64,000 bases of DNA from NCBI GenBank assembly GCA_964389375.1, contig CAYMDP010000008.1, forward strand, positions 1-64,000, given 5' to 3'. This document shows positions 25,105 through 33,733 of the stretch, in pieces. How positions within the stretch are numbered: the first letter of the stretch is position 1; every line of letters begins with the position of its first letter. Position numbers and translations under genes: made by a program. A model generated the notes under the pieces. That model had not been told where the DNA came from and did no database searches. It saw nothing but the letters and a program-made list of their open reading frames with translations. Source of the stretch: CAYMDP01 sp964389375. Its GTDB lineage: Bacteria; Bdellovibrionota; Bdellovibrionia; Bdellovibrionales; UBA1609.

Positions 25105-27579
25105 TTAGCTTGAGGACTCTTCCTTTTTCGAGGCCGCATAGGTTTCTCGAAACCACGCTCTTGCGTGCTTCATAAAGCCATCTCCAATCCCGTAGTAGAG
25201 CATCGAACAGAAGTAGCCGTTTTCACCCGAGGGATCTTCTTCGCAGTGATAAAAGCGAGCACACAGATTTCTGTTCGGCGCGCTGTCAAATATTCCACCT
25301 CGAAGAAATAAAACAGTTCCCGGAACAATCGGCCTTGGGTGAGCAATGGCCGCTCCGAATTCTCCAATTTGAACCAACTTTGCCGGTTTTGCGACGTGGA
25401 TCGGAAAAAGACTTGAAAGCCATCCCATATTCTCGAAGTGATATAGGCTATGCTTGAGTCCCGTCGCTTGGGATATCAAAAATAAAAATAAACGATTATC
25501 AATGGGCCGTGGAAGAAGGCCGATGACTTCAGGTCTTGAGTATTTGCGAATATCAGGTGGTCGATTTGGATCGTAAGTCAGAATCAATTTTATAGATGTT
25601 CCACCAGCTAGCAGGTTTTTGGATTGGGCAATAGAGTTTAAGCCATCCAGCCAAGAGTCGAAGGTTTCACCAGGAACCAGATCAATATTGGCCACGATTG
25701 CATCGAGGCTTGTGAGTTGTTGCTCGGTGCGAAAGCGGATCGCAATATCCTGCATCTCGGCCGGCTTAAAGCGAACTTTTAAATGTTCAGAGTCTTTTTC
25801 AGAAAACTGAATCGTGAGGGCCCGAAATCCACCTTCGCTATTTTTTGCTAAAATCCTTTTTTCGATCGTTTGACCAGTGCTGGCAAGCTTTAGGGCATCT
25901 TCAAAAACCAGTAGGTTTTCTTCTGTATCGAAAGGTTTACGCCAAGCTTGGGGGCTACCGCCTAGTTCGCCCAGGTCAAAACCTAAGAACTTTTCTTCAG
26001 GCTTAACAGTTACACCAAAACTCTTAAAATCAAAATTTTCTTTGGACAGAATAAATGCAAGTTGATCCGAGTGAAGATCTTCTTTGCTCGCCAAGGTGAC
26101 TTCCCCTTCGCTGGGTCCAGAGGCGATCTCTTGAGCCATATATTTTTTAATAAATAAGGACATGCTCCCTTCAGGAATACTTCGGATCAAGTCAAAGTCC
26201 GAGCGCAAGCTTGTGGCCATGTTCTGCGAGATGGATTCATCCATTTCTATGATTGCAACCGATCGCACACGCTTTTCTTGTTCACTTAAAAAAACATCGT
26301 CAGGGTTAAACCGAAAGGCTTCGCGATCATCTTTGACAAAACTAGAGTAGTTCGAACTTTTTGATAAGAACTGCCGGATCGCAGTGATTTGAGTACGACT
26401 GACCCCAAAGAAAGAAAAATAAACGACGTAGGTTTTTTCCATTTCTGGATGTGGATCGGAGCGGATGACTTTGGCGAAGACATCAAAGTTATCTTTTTGA
26501 CCTGGCAGAGTGAAGAAAAAATGCCCAATCAAGCCTTCCTTTAAGGGAATTGGATTTCGGATGGCCAGGCCAATATCGGATAATCTTTCGATCTTCGTAA
26601 TTTTTGAGATCTCAATTTGAAGATCGACTTGCTGAAAGTATAAAAAGCGGGGAGAGGGCTTTTCGGGAAGTGACAGAAGAATATCTAGTTTTTGTAGGAA
26701 AATTAGCCGATCTAGCGGCAAGTAGACTAAATCGTCGATGTCCGGATCGATTAAATCTAATTTTGAAATGTTATCGTCTTCGTACTTGGTTAAGACAACT
26801 TGGGTTTTGCCTTCTGCGGGGAGGTAATTAAATTCGGCCAGTTTTTTTCGCAAAGATTTTACCCAATCGATGGGCTTGCCTTTGACACTGGTCAGTTTAA
26901 AAACGACCAGGTGTATTTCTTTAACAAGCTGAAGACTTTCGAGATCAGTTTTGACCTTTTCTCGACGCTCTTGTTCCTTTTTGAAGATGGGCTTCAGGCG
27001 TGAGGTTTGATCCTCAAGCTCGATTAAGATATCGGCTCCCGCCGAATACTTGAAGTTTAACTTAATCAGGTGAAGACCTTTTCCTGGATTATTAAAAATC
27101 AGGGTCGCCTGGCCCCGATTTTTTTCGACGGCATTTTTGATCTCAGCCTCAAATTGACTGATCGAATTGTCGCTGATCAAAGAAAGTATTTTCCTAGGCT
27201 CCTTCATCAGCTCGGAATAGGGAAGACCTAAAAATGTGGCGTCTGCCCCTTGGCTGGGCTGAACTTGACTGACCTGAAGATTCGAAAGTGATAAGGTTAA
27301 ACTTAATCGTGTCGCCGAAAAGGCCAGCTCATCGGACAGATTTTGATCCACGAGCCAGTTTAATGTTTCTGAAGAAATGCCCTCTAAGAGAGGGTGCTGA
27401 AAAGTGACTTGAGTTTTAACTTCGCTGACTTTTAAGTTTGGATTAAAGTAAGTGCTTTCGAACTCTTTGGTCGAAGAAAAGCTACGTACCGAGTATTCTT
27501 CATCACCCATCTCTCGGATGAACATCTCCATCTGGCGGAGAACCCTGGGGTCGTCTTCAATTAAAATAATATTTGGCAT
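25105..27579 (-). CDS. Large receiver/PilZ-like multidomain protein
   Basis: 824 residues. The N-terminus MPNIILIEDDPRVLRQMEMF is that of a receiver domain, but the usual phospho-acceptor region is degenerate. A PAS-like region follows (about 90-190). A PilZ-like unit is centred on ITKIERLSDIGLAIRNPIPL (about 330-370), and a second near the C-terminus, VQIGEFGAAIAHP. A second receiver-like section starts RSVAIIEMDESISQNMA (about 445). Probably a cytoplasmic c-di-GMP-responsive scaffold; binding residues of the PilZ RxxxR motif are not clearly present. Ends close to the convergent CBS gene. Confidence 0.7.
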   Translation of the reverse strand: MPNIILIEDDPRVLRQMEMFIREMGDEEYSVRSFSSTKEFESTYFNPNLKVSEVKTQVTFQHPLLEGISSETLNWLVDQNLSDELAFSATRLSLTLSLSNLQVSQVQPSQGADATFLGLPYSELMKEPRKILSLISDNSISQFEAEIKNAVEKNRGQATLIFNNPGKGLHLIKLNFKYSAGADILIELEDQTSRLKPIFKKEQERREKVKTDLESLQLVKEIHLVVFKLTSVKGKPIDWVKSLRKKLAEFNYLPAEGKTQVVLTKYEDDNISKLDLIDPDIDDLVYLPLDRLIFLQKLDILLSLPEKPSPRFLYFQQVDLQIEISKITKIERLSDIGLAIRNPIPLKEGLIGHFFFTLPGQKDNFDVFAKVIRSDPHPEMEKTYVVYFSFFGVSRTQITAIRQFLSKSSNYSSFVKDDREAFRFNPDDVFLSEQEKRVRSVAIIEMDESISQNMATSLRSDFDLIRSIPEGSMSLFIKKYMAQEIASGPSEGEVTLASKEDLHSDQLAFILSKENFDFKSFGVTVKPEEKFLGFDLGELGGSPQAWRKPFDTEENLLVFEDALKLASTGQTIEKRILAKNSEGGFRALTIQFSEKDSEHLKVRFKPAEMQDIAIRFRTEQQLTSLDAIVANIDLVPGETFDSWLDGLNSIAQSKNLLAGGTSIKLILTYDPNRPPDIRKYSRPEVIGLLPRPIDNRLFLFLISQATGLKHSLYHFENMGWLSSLFPIHVAKPAKLVQIGEFGAAIAHPRPIVPGTVLFLRGGIFDSAPNRNLCARFYHCEEDPSGENGYFCSMLYYGIGDGFMKHARAWFRETYAASKKEESSS

Positions 27580-27673
27580 GACCTTAATATTAGGCCCTAT
27601 TTCGAGGGCTTAGACAATGGACCAAGGTCTATACTAGACTGTGTCCAGCAAAACTAATTTTGCCGGGTACAGC

Positions 27674-28300
27674 CTAAGGAAAGAGTCTTTGGGATTTCCA
27701 AACTTCCTGTTGTTTTAAAAATACAAAGCGATCATGAAGGCGATTGTCTTGGCCAATCCAAAACTCAATTTTATCGGGCCGAATTTGATAGCCGCCCCAA
27801 TGTTCGGGGCAGGGGATGGGTTTACCATCGAAGTCCTTTCGGGCCTGATCGACTAGGTTCTTTAGTTCAAAGCGATCTTTGGCGGGGCGAGATTGGTTCG
27901 AAATCCATTGGCTTAACTGACTCTCTCTAGGGCGAGAGTTCCAGTATTTTTCGGATTGCTGCCTAGAGCTTTGCTTGACGCTTCCTTCGAATCGGACTTG
28001 GCGAAATAAAGGGTCCCAGTAGAACAAGGCCGCAATTTTGGGATTCAATTTTAGGTCTTCCCCCTTGGGGCTAAGATAGTTTGTGTAAAAGACCAAGTCT
28101 TCGTTTTGGATCTCTTTCAGAAGTACAATTCGAGATGAGATCACACCTGAAGCTCCGAGGGTCGAGATGCTCATCGCCGTGGGTTCTTTGACCCGCGCAT
28201 CCGCTCGCGCTTCCTCTATCCATGCCTCAAGAATCTTAAGAGGGGCAGTTTGACTTGAAAAAAACTTATCAAAATCCACTTGAACTTCCTTTATAAGCAA
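27674..28300 (-). CDS. pdxH: Pyridoxamine 5'-phosphate oxidase
   Basis: 208 residues. Oxidises pyridoxine or pyridoxamine phosphate to pyridoxal phosphate with FMN. Family marks: ISSRIVLLKEI, DLVFYTNYLSPKG, RFEGSVKQ, and the terminal WGGYQIRPDKIEFWIGQ then RLHDR. Normal length. Monocistronic, divergent from the ROK gene. Confidence 0.96.
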   Translation of the reverse strand: MLIKEVQVDFDKFFSSQTAPLKILEAWIEEARADARVKEPTAMSISTLGASGVISSRIVLLKEIQNEDLVFYTNYLSPKGEDLKLNPKIAALFYWDPLFRQVRFEGSVKQSSRQQSEKYWNSRPRESQLSQWISNQSRPAKDRFELKNLVDQARKDFDGKPIPCPEHWGGYQIRPDKIEFWIGQDNRLHDRFVFLKQQEVWKSQRLFP

Positions 28301-28416
28301 ATTTGCATTCGGTATAGCACGCCTTATGCTGGTTGGTCCAACAATGGTGTTTCTTCGATCTTGACAGCGGGGCTTAAGCCCACTCTGATTGAGTGGTGTT
28401 CAATAAGGAGTTAGCT

Positions 28417-29391
28417 GTGCAAAAGGTCCTTTGTTTCGACCTCGGTGGAACAAAACTCGCATCGGCCTTAGTCGATGACCGTGGGGAGTACTCCGAGCTT
28501 CGCAAAACTTTAGCACCTATCGAAGGTGGCCCTGAGGAGTTGCTTGTTCAAATGGAGGAGGTCTACTCGGACCTTTTGTCCCGTGGTTTCAAAATTCGGT
28601 CTGTTGGAATTTCCTCTGCGGGGCCTTTAGACCCACAGGCTGGTATTTTGTTGGACCCAACAAACTTTCGTTTTTCTAATGGCAAAACCTGGGGCGTTTT
28701 TCCTTTAGTGGAGGCTTTGTCTAAAAAAATTCCAGTTCCAATTCATATGGATAATGATGCCGTTGCGGCGCTTCTTGCCGAGAACTGGATCGGCGCTGGA
28801 AAGTCTTGTGATAATTTGGTCGTAATGACCTTGGGCACAGGAGTTGGGGTCGCAGCACTAGCGGGTGGAAAAATTGTTCGGGCCGGTCGGGGTCTTCATC
28901 CCGAGGTTAGCCACACACCCTTGTTTGTCAAAGGCGAAGCCCCCTTGTGTGAATGCGGAATGAAAGCTTGTATGGAGGCTTTTTTGTCAGCCAACCATTT
29001 TGTCGCTCAGCTAAGAACTCTTTGGAATGAGCCAAGCTTGACCGGAGAAAATTTGGTCTTAAGAGCAAAAAATAAAGATCCAAAAGCGCTTCAAGCCTTC
29101 GATGATTACAGCGAAAAAATGGCCTTAGCTCTGGCTAGTCTTGTGGTGCTGTTTGCTCCGGAAAAGATATTGATCGGCGGTGGATTTAGCTCGGCCTTTC
29201 CGCACTTTGCAAGTCGCGCAAAAATTCGTCTTGCGAAGCTCATCGAGCGCCGAAGAAAAGGAATCGATTTAATGCCCTCTGTAGAGCTTTGTGCTTTGGG
29301 TTGGGAGGCCGGACTTGTTGGGGCCGCTCGTTTGTCTTTAGGCTCTGGTCAGGGCCTTGCCAAATCAAAGGAACAAAAAAAGACGACCTAG
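28417..29391 (+). CDS. ROK-family sugar kinase
   Basis: 324 residues. GTG start chosen because AAGGAG lies six bases upstream; a frame from 28393 lacks a site. ATP-binding LCFDLGGTKLASALVDD, phosphate loop LGTGVGVAALAGG, and the ROK zinc site HPEVSHTP...CECGMKACMEAF are complete. Likely phosphorylates glucose or an N-acyl-hexosamine; the substrate is not fixed by sequence. Its stop codon is inside the terminator hairpin of the converging gene. Confidence 0.92.
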   Translation: MQKVLCFDLGGTKLASALVDDRGEYSELRKTLAPIEGGPEELLVQMEEVYSDLLSRGFKIRSVGISSAGPLDPQAGILLDPTNFRFSNGKTWGVFPLVEALSKKIPVPIHMDNDAVAALLAENWIGAGKSCDNLVVMTLGTGVGVAALAGGKIVRAGRGLHPEVSHTPLFVKGEAPLCECGMKACMEAFLSANHFVAQLRTLWNEPSLTGENLVLRAKNKDPKALQAFDDYSEKMALALASLVVLFAPEKILIGGGFSSAFPHFASRAKIRLAKLIERRRKGIDLMPSVELCALGWEAGLVGAARLSLGSGQGLAKSKEQKKTT

Positions 29392-29410
29392 TTTTTTCAA
29401 ACTAGGTCGT
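29383..29410 (-). terminator. Terminator of the AAA+/M41 gene, overlapping ROK stop
   Basis: 12-pair stem ACGACCTAGTTT / AAACTAGGTCGT with a TTTC loop. On the minus strand it is followed by CTTTTTTT, so it terminates the 29433-33416 gene. The plus-strand ROK stop TAG lies in the left arm. Confidence 0.9.
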
Positions 29411-29432
29411 AATCAAACTGAGAGTCTCTCGG

Positions 29433-32400
29433 TTACTTTAAAGCCCCTTCACATCGGGCAGCGGCACCTAAATTAGAAATTGGGTTCCCACCTTGGCGGC
29501 CAAATTCGTTTTGGCTCACTTTGTCGGGTGCTGCTTGGCTGAAAAGGTCTGAGTAGACCACAAGATCTGAACTCAGTTTGATATCTTGAATTTGATTTGT
29601 CTTTCGACTTTGAACTAGGGCTTGAATATCAGCGGTGGCTTGGGGTCTTGAAATGCTATCAAGGATCTCAGCATCACGGCTTGTTTTCATAATCTCTAGG
29701 GCTTTGTCGGAAGAACTTTTTGGGGAACTCCAAAACTGAGAAGCCCAGGATTGAACTCGATCCAAAATCCCCGGACTTTCTTTTGTTTGTCCGGTGATCT
29801 TAGCTTTGTCATAGCGCTTTCGAAAATCAGAATGCTTTTCGCCAATCACAGGGTGTTTAGAGTAGAAGGCCTCAAGAGCTTCAACTTGCATATCTCCCAG
29901 TTGTGCCAACTGAAGTCCCAAGGGAATAAAGCTTGAGCTATAGTTTGCAAGCAGGGCGTGTTCAGCAAGGGCTATTCCTTCTTGAATTAAGCGGTCGACT
30001 TCTTGGTTCACCACATCTCTTTGGCTGGCACTTAAGGTTGACAGGTATTGCTCAGGGCTGAGACCTTCAGGTGCGGCAGAGACTCCGAATTTTTCAGAAA
30101 GTCCCAAACGCAACACCGAGTCTAAAGCCAGACGTGTGGCCCGCTTCATATCATCGGACTTTCCAGCATCATGACGTGCACCCTTAGTCACCAAAGTCTG
30201 AGCAATAAAGCCCGCAACATAGACGGCAATCTGACGTGAAATGAGTTCAGGTGTATACACCATACTTTCTTCAAAATTATAAATGGCAATACCCGCATAC
30301 GAAACCCACTCATCCCCGCGAGGAGTGACTCCCGGAATAATTGAGATTCGGGTGGATTTGGTCTTGTCGCTAAAGTAGGCCTTGCGAACTAAATCATGTC
30401 CTGCTTCGTGGAAGGCCGTCAGCAATTGGTCCTCGTCGCGAATCTTAAGCGACTCTTGATCTTCTTTGCCTTTAATCTCAAGAACCAAGGGTTTTTCATA
30501 GCCCTCGATATGCAGGGCCAGCTTTAGATCGCGTCGAATCAGGCCGTCTTTTTTCTGTGAACGAAGCTGATCCCCCTTTTCTAAAACCTCAATTGCGATT
30601 CTTTTCCCACTAGGAATTTTTTCTCGAAGCAAAAGATTACGAAGACCGTTTTCAAAGCTTTGTTTAACAAAGCGATCGATCGAGGCTCCTTGCTCCCGCA
30701 AGACGAATCCTGCGTTCTCGATTCCTTCGATCAAATGAAGAATCTGATTTTTATCAGTGAAGCCGACATTCCATCCGCGTTTGCCTTTAGACTCTTTAAG
30801 TTTTTTAATGGATTCGACTAAATTTAACTGAGTCAATTGGCGAATGGCCTGAAACGAAAGCGGACCAAAGACGTAGATATTGTTTTCGCCGACTCGATTG
30901 ATCATCGCCGAGCTGAAGTGCCGCTCGAGCATGGCGCGTCTCATTTGACGATTCTTTTGTACTTCTTCGTGGATAATTTCCATAGCCGCGAGTTGTTGAA
31001 CCTCTGGGATATCTTTTGGAACTTGATTAAACCAATCTTCCCCAGCATTGCCAGTCATGATCAAAGTTACACCATTCATCGGCCGGGCAATCCCGTCAGA
31101 AAAGGTTGTGACAATCGGTTCTCTTAAAACATCGTAAAGCGCTTTTAGAACGTCTCGAGGGGCATTTGCAACTTCATCAAGCACGACCAGCATTTGTCCG
31201 TTCGTTCGATCGTACTCTTTCATAAAGTCAGAGTGAACCGGATTTCCTTGAAGGTCTCGAGTGCCTAAGACCTTTTCTTTAAGGTCGCGAACACTTTGCA
31301 CCTGGCTGAAATCCATTAACTTAAGTGCACTTTTATTTCCGTATCGGGCTTCTGCGAGACGTTTTGCAGTCTCTGTTTTACCGGTCGACGACATTCCTAG
31401 GAACATATAAGACTTTGCTGCCCCTTTTGGAACTTTTGAGGTCAAATCCTGGGCCCTGCGATCTTCTTCGCTGAGCAGTGTATCTTGAGTTAGTTGAGCG
31501 ATAATCTTATCAACACCAAAAACTTTTTCTTGCATTGAAGATCCGGTCGCCAAGATCTGATCAATTTTTTCATCCTCAATTTTTGGTTTTTCACGGTCTT
31601 GCTCGGTGATTGCGATCGGAAGACGCAAGACTTCGCGGGTGCGATTACTGGTCACGATCAAAACCGAAGGTCCCTCATTTAGAGTTTCGATACTGACTTT
31701 AAGGGACTGACCATTTGGAGCCCTTGGGATCAATCCTTCGTGGATGGCTTTAAGCAAAGGAATTTCGGTGATGGCCTCAACTCGAGTTTCGATGGGCCTT
31801 GCATTTTCTTCTGGCTCGTAGTGATAGCTCTGAATGAAATCAACAAGCTCCTTGGACCATTCGACTGTTAAGGGGCCGAGCAGATGAGAAGCCTGAGAAA
31901 TTTTTCCAGCAAGTTCAGCAAGGCGCATTTCGGTAATTCGCTTTAGGGCCTCAGGGGATAGGGGGCGAAGAAGGATCAAGTGCTCATCGTGAAGGCGGTT
32001 TAAAAGTTCTTCAGAAATACCGGGCTCGTCTCGAGAGCCTCTGGTATTCACGCCACCATTTGTCGCTTGCATGGCATTTTTTAGCGCCCGGTGGTTTTTG
32101 TGATTGAGGGTCCAATTTTCCATAAGCTTTTCGAAACTCAAAGTTTCTCCATAGCGCTGTCCATTCAACTCTCTTGGGGCCAATAGATTAATTCCCTCAT
32201 TCGTTGCGATCACGAAGGTGACTGGGACTTCAATATGGGTCAACCCGCCGTTCGGGTTGTTGACTTCAAAAATGCCCTTCTCGAGCGCTTGTTTGATAAA
32301 GATATCCTTCATCTCTTTGGACCAATTGTGGAATTCATTTAAAAAGATGACCGCATGTTCTGGTCCATCCATGTCTGGCAAAGATTTTCGTCCGCCAACA

Positions 32401-33416
32401 ATCCATTCTGGATTTTCTTCAATGGCATAGGTGGTTTTATCTCCAGGGGACTTCACTTCTTTCAGGACATAGCGCCCACCAGAATGCTCAACCAGAAACT
32501 TCAGCAAACTCGGAAAATTTCCCGAACCGATATAGCCGGTGGCTGAACCTAAGACTTTCCATAAGTCCGATTCTTTACGAACCACGGGCATCCGGAACAT
32601 ATGTTCAGAGTGGGCTCCGACCTTTCCGTTGATCGCATCTACATAATTTTCAGCAGTCGTGTCTTTACCGTTTCCTGGAAGCCCCATCAAGACGCGAACA
32701 GCGGGCTTGCTTATACCGAATAAAAACTTTGAGCGTTCAAGATTGACAAGACTTTCGATGACCTCGGGTTGCCCAATAATTCGCGACTCAAGATAGTTTC
32801 GGATCTCACTAATTCGTTTTGATCCCCAATCCCAAAGTTGATCTCCGGATTGCACTCCCGATGGGGGAGATTTCGCAGGAGGCTTTGGGCCGACTTTGGA
32901 ATTCGGCAGACGAAGAGTGCCCGATTGCTTTGGTTTTTGCTCTAGGAGTTCGGCATAGCCTTCGAGAGTGTAAATGGGACGTTCATCTTCGGCCGCAGCA
33001 TTGCCCAGGTCTTCAATTAATTTTCGGTATTCTGGGAGGGCAGGGTTGTTTGCAAGCTGCTCGGATACGTAATGCATTAAATAAATCAATGCGTCCACGC
33101 TACTTTTATTCGTGATTTTTCCAATTGCCCGGATGGACTCTCGAATCAGGATATCTTGAAACTCATCTGGAGGAGTGGATTTGCCTTTTAAGGGGAGGAT
33201 ATTTTCGATTAAGTACTGAACCAGTTTTTCGAAAGACTTGTCGATACGGTACTGACTGAGGAGCTCCATATTTTCAATGTCATCTTGAAATCTTCCGGAA
33301 GGCGGACTGTTTAAGAGCTCAAAGAATTTTTTGGGTGGCTTCTCAATGACCACCGAGTGAGCCAAGCCGCTCTGCAAAAATAAAAGCGAAATAAAGACGC
33401 AAAAAATAGATTTCAA
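29433..33416 (-). CDS. Exported tandem AAA+ (Clp-type) protein fused to an FtsH-type M41 metallopeptidase
   Basis: 1327 residues; TTG start preceded by GAGGGGGG seven bases away. Residues 1-21 (MKSIFCVFISLLFLQSGLAH) look like a signal peptide or anchor. Two AAA+ modules follow. The first (about 200-500) has GLPGNGKD at 245-252 and FLNE at the Walker B site, both non-standard. The second (about 620-880) has canonical GMSSTGKT (674-681) and VVLDE (747-748), with SSAMINRVGENNIYVFGPLS matching the Clp arginine-finger region. Residues about 990-1200 hold M41 features: AFHEAGHDLV (zinc site 1003-1007), STRISIIPGVTPRG, and the third-ligand-like GKSDDMKRATRLAL. FtsH itself has a single, different AAA+ class. 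An ATP-driven protease outside the cytoplasm, or one delivered to prey, would be unprecedented to me. Confidence 0.85.
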   Translation of the reverse strand: MKSIFCVFISLLFLQSGLAHSVVIEKPPKKFFELLNSPPSGRFQDDIENMELLSQYRIDKSFEKLVQYLIENILPLKGKSTPPDEFQDILIRESIRAIGKITNKSSVDALIYLMHYVSEQLANNPALPEYRKLIEDLGNAAAEDERPIYTLEGYAELLEQKPKQSGTLRLPNSKVGPKPPAKSPPSGVQSGDQLWDWGSKRISEIRNYLESRIIGQPEVIESLVNLERSKFLFGISKPAVRVLMGLPGNGKDTTAENYVDAINGKVGAHSEHMFRMPVVRKESDLWKVLGSATGYIGSGNFPSLLKFLVEHSGGRYVLKEVKSPGDKTTYAIEENPEWIVGGRKSLPDMDGPEHAVIFLNEFHNWSKEMKDIFIKQALEKGIFEVNNPNGGLTHIEVPVTFVIATNEGINLLAPRELNGQRYGETLSFEKLMENWTLNHKNHRALKNAMQATNGGVNTRGSRDEPGISEELLNRLHDEHLILLRPLSPEALKRITEMRLAELAGKISQASHLLGPLTVEWSKELVDFIQSYHYEPEENARPIETRVEAITEIPLLKAIHEGLIPRAPNGQSLKVSIETLNEGPSVLIVTSNRTREVLRLPIAITEQDREKPKIEDEKIDQILATGSSMQEKVFGVDKIIAQLTQDTLLSEEDRRAQDLTSKVPKGAAKSYMFLGMSSTGKTETAKRLAEARYGNKSALKLMDFSQVQSVRDLKEKVLGTRDLQGNPVHSDFMKEYDRTNGQMLVVLDEVANAPRDVLKALYDVLREPIVTTFSDGIARPMNGVTLIMTGNAGEDWFNQVPKDIPEVQQLAAMEIIHEEVQKNRQMRRAMLERHFSSAMINRVGENNIYVFGPLSFQAIRQLTQLNLVESIKKLKESKGKRGWNVGFTDKNQILHLIEGIENAGFVLREQGASIDRFVKQSFENGLRNLLLREKIPSGKRIAIEVLEKGDQLRSQKKDGLIRRDLKLALHIEGYEKPLVLEIKGKEDQESLKIRDEDQLLTAFHEAGHDLVRKAYFSDKTKSTRISIIPGVTPRGDEWVSYAGIAIYNFEESMVYTPELISRQIAVYVAGFIAQTLVTKGARHDAGKSDDMKRATRLALDSVLRLGLSEKFGVSAAPEGLSPEQYLSTLSASQRDVVNQEVDRLIQEGIALAEHALLANYSSSFIPLGLQLAQLGDMQVEALEAFYSKHPVIGEKHSDFRKRYDKAKITGQTKESPGILDRVQSWASQFWSSPKSSSDKALEIMKTSRDAEILDSISRPQATADIQALVQSRKTNQIQDIKLSSDLVVYSDLFSQAAPDKVSQNEFGRQGGNPISNLGAAARCEGALK

Positions 33417-33733
33417 AATGGATCCCCCCTCAGAGATGAATGAGACATCAGCAATGGGGATGCCAAATTGGGAGTAAACTTATCCACATTGTAGAGAATT
33501 CTAAAATTTGATCTGTCGCAAAATTGCAGCGCCGCGCAAGACTTGAGTTATCAGCAATCACGGATACTTAGTTTTCAGAAGCGAAGCTTCTAGCTAATAT
33601 TAATATGCCTTATGCTTAAGCGGCGGGCATTTACTGAAGGGAAAAAGTTGTAGCGCTTTCACAAACTTGAAACTTTTTCTTCACTCGAAGTCTCAAGTTA
33701 GCACCACAAAAATGTTTCACATTTAAGATCAAT
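33417..33733. other. Intergenic region of 317 bases
   Basis: Holds the 5' leader of the AAA+/M41 gene and the 3' end of ETF-QO. One small hairpin AGAAGC-GAA-GCTTCT (33576-33590) and an AT-rich stretch (about 33597-33612) are visible. No gene. Confidence 0.45.

Noticed and set aside
29433..33416. Simple FtsH or ClpB annotation for the AAA+/M41 gene
   Set aside because: FtsH has one AAA+ of another clade, and ClpB has no peptidase; neither accounts for the whole protein.
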